DNA of 9,334 nucleotides from Melioribacteraceae bacterium (GTDB lineage: Bacteria; Bacteroidota; Ignavibacteria; Ignavibacteriales; Melioribacteraceae): contig JALWEC010000339.1 of NCBI GenBank assembly GCA_027036655.1, forward strand, positions 1 to 9,334, read 5' to 3'. Within the stretch, counting starts at the first letter, position 1. Each line of letters opens with the position of its first letter. Positions 6,998-9,334 of this stretch are shown here, piece by piece. Under the pieces are notes generated by a model. The model saw only the letters and a list, made by a program, of their open reading frames with translations, had not been told where the DNA came from and made no database searches. The position numbers were made by a program, and so were the translations under genes.

Positions 6998-7814
6998 AAT
7001 TGATATTGCAAAATTAGGTAAAAAAATTCGTCAGGCGATGAACTCCTATAACATTTCGGTTAAAGAACTTGCGAGCCGGACCGGAATTGAACTTCAGACT
7101 TTATATTCGATTTTAAACGGGCATCACCATGCAAGCGTGGAAAAACTTAGCGCGATAAGCCGAGAACTTCATCTAAGCATAGATTCGCTTCTCGATATTG
7201 AAGTCAACACGTTCCCCATATTTTCAAGTCCGCACGAAGCTCCCTTGAGTTATGCCGAATTTGAAAATATTTGGTTCGGTCCCACGGGCGGAGAAAGGAT
7301 ATCGGTTTCGAGAAATCTTAGTATTGTTAATCAGTCAACCGAATTACGAAAAGAATTCCTTGAAAAGATTTACCGGCTCCCGAAAAAAGATATCGGTTCT
7401 GCGCTGAATGCTTTTGAAAAGAGGAAGGAAGTTATTGTTAATAAGGAAAAAATGCGTCTTGAGATAGTCGTTTATTCCGAATTGATTGATTACATAAGTC
7501 TTCGTCCTCCTTTTGATATGCTTACTCCCAAACTTGTTTATGACAGCATCGAGCAAGTGATAGAGAGATTGGGGAACGATGCCCTTAATTTTGAAGTGGT
7601 TCTTATTCCGCGTCAGTTTTTTCTTGTTAACTACGAAATAATCAATCGTGAGGTAATTCTGTTTGATTTGGGTAGTGTTTTTTTCAGGCAAACGCATGAA
7701 TCGATTTTGAATCATTTCCTTGCCGAAGTCGAATCGCTTAAGTTCAAATTTGCACGGATTTCAGAGAGGAAAGAGGTAATAAAGTTTTTTAAGGATCAGT
7801 TGAATGCAAAATAG
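6990..7814 (+). CDS. XRE-family helix-turn-helix transcriptional regulator with unrecognised C-terminal domain
   Basis: 274 residues from GTG 6990. The next ATG, at residue 17, would cut off the first helix of the DNA-binding domain, and AAGAGA at 6978-6983 precedes the GTG at fair spacing. Residues 7-69 are a Cro/C1-type helix-turn-helix: KLGKKIRQAMNSY (8-20), SVKELASRTGI with the turn (23-33), recognition helix ELQTLYSILNG (34-44), then VEKLSAISRELHLSIDSLL (50-68). The remaining 200 residues match no family I know. Two stretches look like a folded alpha/beta domain: MRLEIVVYSELIDYISL (155-171) and ALNFEVVLIPRQFFLVNYEI (198-217). This part may bind an effector. The gene overlaps its upstream neighbour by 8 nt and the peptidase downstream by 11 nt, so it is co-expressed with them and probably controls this operon. 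No operator was identified. Confidence 0.85.
   Translation: MSEIDIAKLGKKIRQAMNSYNISVKELASRTGIELQTLYSILNGHHHASVEKLSAISRELHLSIDSLLDIEVNTFPIFSSPHEAPLSYAEFENIWFGPTGGERISVSRNLSIVNQSTELRKEFLEKIYRLPKKDIGSALNAFEKRKEVIVNKEKMRLEIVVYSELIDYISLRPPFDMLTPKLVYDSIEQVIERLGNDALNFEVVLIPRQFFLVNYEIINREVILFDLGSVFFRQTHESILNHFLAEVESLKFKFARISERKEVIKFFKDQLNAK
7791..7795 (+). promoter_or_regulatory. Ribosome-binding site AAGGA for the M20 peptidase
   Basis: AAGGA lies 8 nt before ATG 7804, inside the end of the regulator gene. It supports this ATG as the start and indicates that the peptidase can be initiated independently despite the 11-nt overlap. Confidence 0.6.
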
Positions 7815-8946
7815 AAATATTGGAAACTTGGAAATCGAATTACTTGAACTGATAAAAAAAATGATTTCGTTTAAAACGACGCCGAAAAATTTTACCGAAT
7901 TTAAGAAAACGGTAAAATTTATCAGAAGCTATTTTTCCGACAGCGGCGTTACAATTAATGAACATTGGTTCAACGGTTTTCCCGCTTTGTTTATTGCCAC
8001 GCGTGAAACAAAACGCCCCAAGCTGCTATTCCAAGGGCATCTCGATGTAGTTAACGGAAAGGAAGAACAGTTTACGCCTCGCATAGAAGGGAATAAACTT
8101 TACGGACGAGGCAGCGTCGATATGAAATCTTTTGTAGCTCTGGCGATGAAATTTGTTAAGGATAATCCCGACCTGGACGTAGGACTGATAATTACTTTCG
8201 ACGAGGAAATCGGAAGCGAGAACGGCGCTAAGAAAATGGCGGAACTGGGCTACTCCGCCGAATTACTTTTTAACGGCGACGGCGGATATAATTATTCCGT
8301 AATATACGGAGAGAAGGGAATTTTAAAATTCGAAATGAAAACCGAAGCGAACCCCGATCGGCATCCTTATCCGTGGAAAGGGAAAAACGCTTTTGATTTG
8401 TTTGTTGACGATTATAAAAAATTGGAGAAGATTTTTTCCGAAAACGGCAGCGCAACCGACGAGGACAATTGGCATACAACTTACGCCGTTTACGACGTTA
8501 AAGTTCATAACAAGGAGTTTTATACTCCGGACCTCGCGGAAGCTAAAATTACAATCTATTTTACCGAAGATATCACAACCGATGAGCTGATTGAGAAAAT
8601 TAAAAGGGAATTTAAATATTCCGAAATTACTCCGTTTGTGAAAAGTGAACGGGTATTCATAAATCCCGATTCACCCTACGCTTTTGAGCTTAAAAAAATC
8701 ATGGAAAAGAATTTCGGAAGAGAAATCGCTTTAAGAACGGAAAACGGTTCTTCCGATGCGCGGTTTTACGCTAACGCCGGAATTCCGATTGTGATTGTTA
8801 AAATGGTCGGGGAAGATCATCACGGCGATAACGAACATATTTTAATTGATAAAATTATGCCGATGTACAAGTCAATGGAAGAGTTTGCCCTCGGCTATTT
8901 GAGAAAAGAAAACAAGGAGGAGCTAAGCTATGCTAAAGAAGCTTAG
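7804..8946 (+). CDS. M20-family zinc metallopeptidase / amidohydrolase
   Basis: 380 residues, normal for the family, with no signal peptide, so cytoplasmic. The metal site is complete: QGHLDVV gives His79 and Asp81, GRGSVDMK gives bridging Asp106, TFDEEIGS gives catalytic base Glu134 and ligand Glu135, NGDGG gives Asp159, and HHGDNEH near the end gives the last ligand His340. A lid/dimerisation domain runs from about 172 to 283, with RHPYPWKGKNAF (186-197) in the place of the lid histidine motif (His187). The family includes DapE, ArgE, carboxypeptidase G2 and dipeptidases, which hydrolyse amide or peptide bonds next to a free carboxylate. Two residues that usually contact that carboxylate appear replaced: the Asn of NxxP by Phe239 and the Arg ten residues after that Pro by Tyr252. 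The substrate is therefore open. Its place downstream of an OPT transporter suggests cytoplasmic breakdown of imported peptides. Confidence 0.9.
   Translation: MQNRNIGNLEIELLELIKKMISFKTTPKNFTEFKKTVKFIRSYFSDSGVTINEHWFNGFPALFIATRETKRPKLLFQGHLDVVNGKEEQFTPRIEGNKLYGRGSVDMKSFVALAMKFVKDNPDLDVGLIITFDEEIGSENGAKKMAELGYSAELLFNGDGGYNYSVIYGEKGILKFEMKTEANPDRHPYPWKGKNAFDLFVDDYKKLEKIFSENGSATDEDNWHTTYAVYDVKVHNKEFYTPDLAEAKITIYFTEDITTDELIEKIKREFKYSEITPFVKSERVFINPDSPYAFELKKIMEKNFGREIALRTENGSSDARFYANAGIPIVIVKMVGEDHHGDNEHILIDKIMPMYKSMEEFALGYLRKENKEELSYAKEA
8914..8920 (+). promoter_or_regulatory. Strong Shine-Dalgarno AAGGAGG for the lipoprotein gene
   Basis: AAGGAGG lies 9 nt before ATG 8930, inside the 3' end of the peptidase gene. 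It is the best ribosome-binding site in the window and fixes the start of the last gene. Confidence 0.75.
8923..8946 (+). other. Inverted repeat enclosing the lipoprotein start codon
   Basis: CTAAGC (8923-8928) is complementary to GCTTAG (8941-8946), leaving a 12-nt loop that holds ATG 8930-8932. The right arm includes the peptidase stop codon TAG (8944-8946). A ribosome finishing the peptidase would melt it, so it could help couple translation. Six base pairs are weak evidence. Confidence 0.3.
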
Positions 8947-9334
8947 TCTGATAATTTTAATTGCGGTAATTTCATTTTCATGTTCCGGCGATAATTCATT
9001 TAATTTGAAATTGGTAAAACCTCCCGTAGCGACAAGACAGTTGGGACCTTCCATATTTTTCAGCAAGAATTTCATTAAGGAAAACGGAATTAAGGAAGGA
9101 ACGCCGATTCGTATTTTTGCCAACGGCTATCAAATGGATTTGCGTCCTTACATGTTTTTCGGAAAGGATAACGAGTTTGCAGTTCACAAAGAAATTGCGG
9201 ATGCTTTTAATTTTAAGTCCGGTTTCAATTCTATAAAAATTAAAAAAATTAAATTAAGCGAAACTTCACTTACTCCGAAACCGATTGCGTTCAAGGTCGA
9301 AAATTATCACGGCAATCTTTCAAAATGGAAAGGC
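8930..9334 (+). CDS. Unrecognised lipoprotein, N-terminal part (3' end outside window)
   Basis: An open frame from ATG 8930 runs 135 codons to the window edge without a stop. It overlaps the peptidase stop by 17 nt and has a strong AAGGAGG 9 nt upstream. The start MLKKLSLIILIAVISFSCSG is a lipoprotein signal peptide: two lysines, a hydrophobic core, and a Cys at residue 18 after SFS, which fits the loose lipoboxes of Bacteroidota-like bacteria. The mature part (NLKLVKPPVATRQLGPSIFF, then TPIRIFANGYQMDLRPYMFF) matches no family I recognise. It is likely lipid-anchored at the periplasmic side or in the outer membrane. Because it shares the operon, it could belong to the same uptake system, but nothing in the sequence shows what it does. 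Confidence 0.75.
   Translation, partial: MLKKLSLIILIAVISFSCSGDNSFNLKLVKPPVATRQLGPSIFFSKNFIKENGIKEGTPIRIFANGYQMDLRPYMFFGKDNEFAVHKEIADAFNFKSGFNSIKIKKIKLSETSLTPKPIAFKVENYHGNLSKWKG

Noticed and set aside
9226..9260. A/T-rich run near the right edge as a promoter or origin-like element
   Set aside because: It lies inside an open reading frame coding for Ile/Lys-rich residues, and no paired promoter boxes or repeats stand out.
1..9334. CRISPR array, tRNA/rRNA, insertion sequence or defence island
   Set aside because: No regularly spaced repeats, transposase, terminal inverted repeats or structured RNA were seen. Coding genes fill the whole window.

Overview
The window is a tightly packed, single-strand stretch of eight genes, all on the + strand. 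It suggests a Gram-negative bacterium of the Bacteroidota/Chlorobiota/Ignavibacteriota type. The main clue is a secreted protein with a C-terminal type IX secretion (T9SS) sorting domain directly followed by a PorV/PorQ-type outer-membrane protein. The style of that C-terminal domain (VVPNPY... RFTHLP... CTIKIYTLRGDLVKTL... AYGIYIYTV... KFAIIK) resembles Ignavibacteria and related lineages. This placement is inferred from protein style, not from a marker gene.

Layout. 1-506: the C-terminal end of an outer-membrane beta-barrel, most likely a TonB-dependent receptor. 506-3691: a 1061-residue secreted surface protein with a signal peptide, a calcium-loop-like motif, a fibronectin-III-like segment and a T9SS sorting domain. 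3701-4744: a PorV/PorQ-family outer-membrane protein. 4744-6477: an OPT-family oligopeptide (or metal-chelate) transporter of the inner membrane. 6479-6997: an unrecognised protein with two membrane helices and a helical cytoplasmic tail. 6990-7814: an XRE-type helix-turn-helix regulator with an unrecognised C-terminal domain. 7804-8946: an M20-family metallopeptidase. 8930 to the right edge: the start of an unrecognised lipoprotein.

All junctions are very short: 1-nt overlap, 9-nt gap, 1-nt overlap, 1-nt gap, then overlaps of 8, 11 and 17 nt. No stretch longer than 10 bases lacks a gene, and no intrinsic terminator or RNA gene was seen. The simplest reading is one operon entering from the left and continuing past the right edge, possibly with an internal start in front of the PorV-like gene.

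Working model (inference): the first three genes form a cell-surface capture and outer-membrane unit. The OPT transporter would carry peptides or chelates across the inner membrane, the M20 enzyme would hydrolyse them in the cytoplasm, and the XRE protein would sense a product or substrate. The 172-residue membrane protein and the lipoprotein would be undescribed accessory parts. The order from outside to inside is suggestive, but the substrate cannot be read from the sequence.
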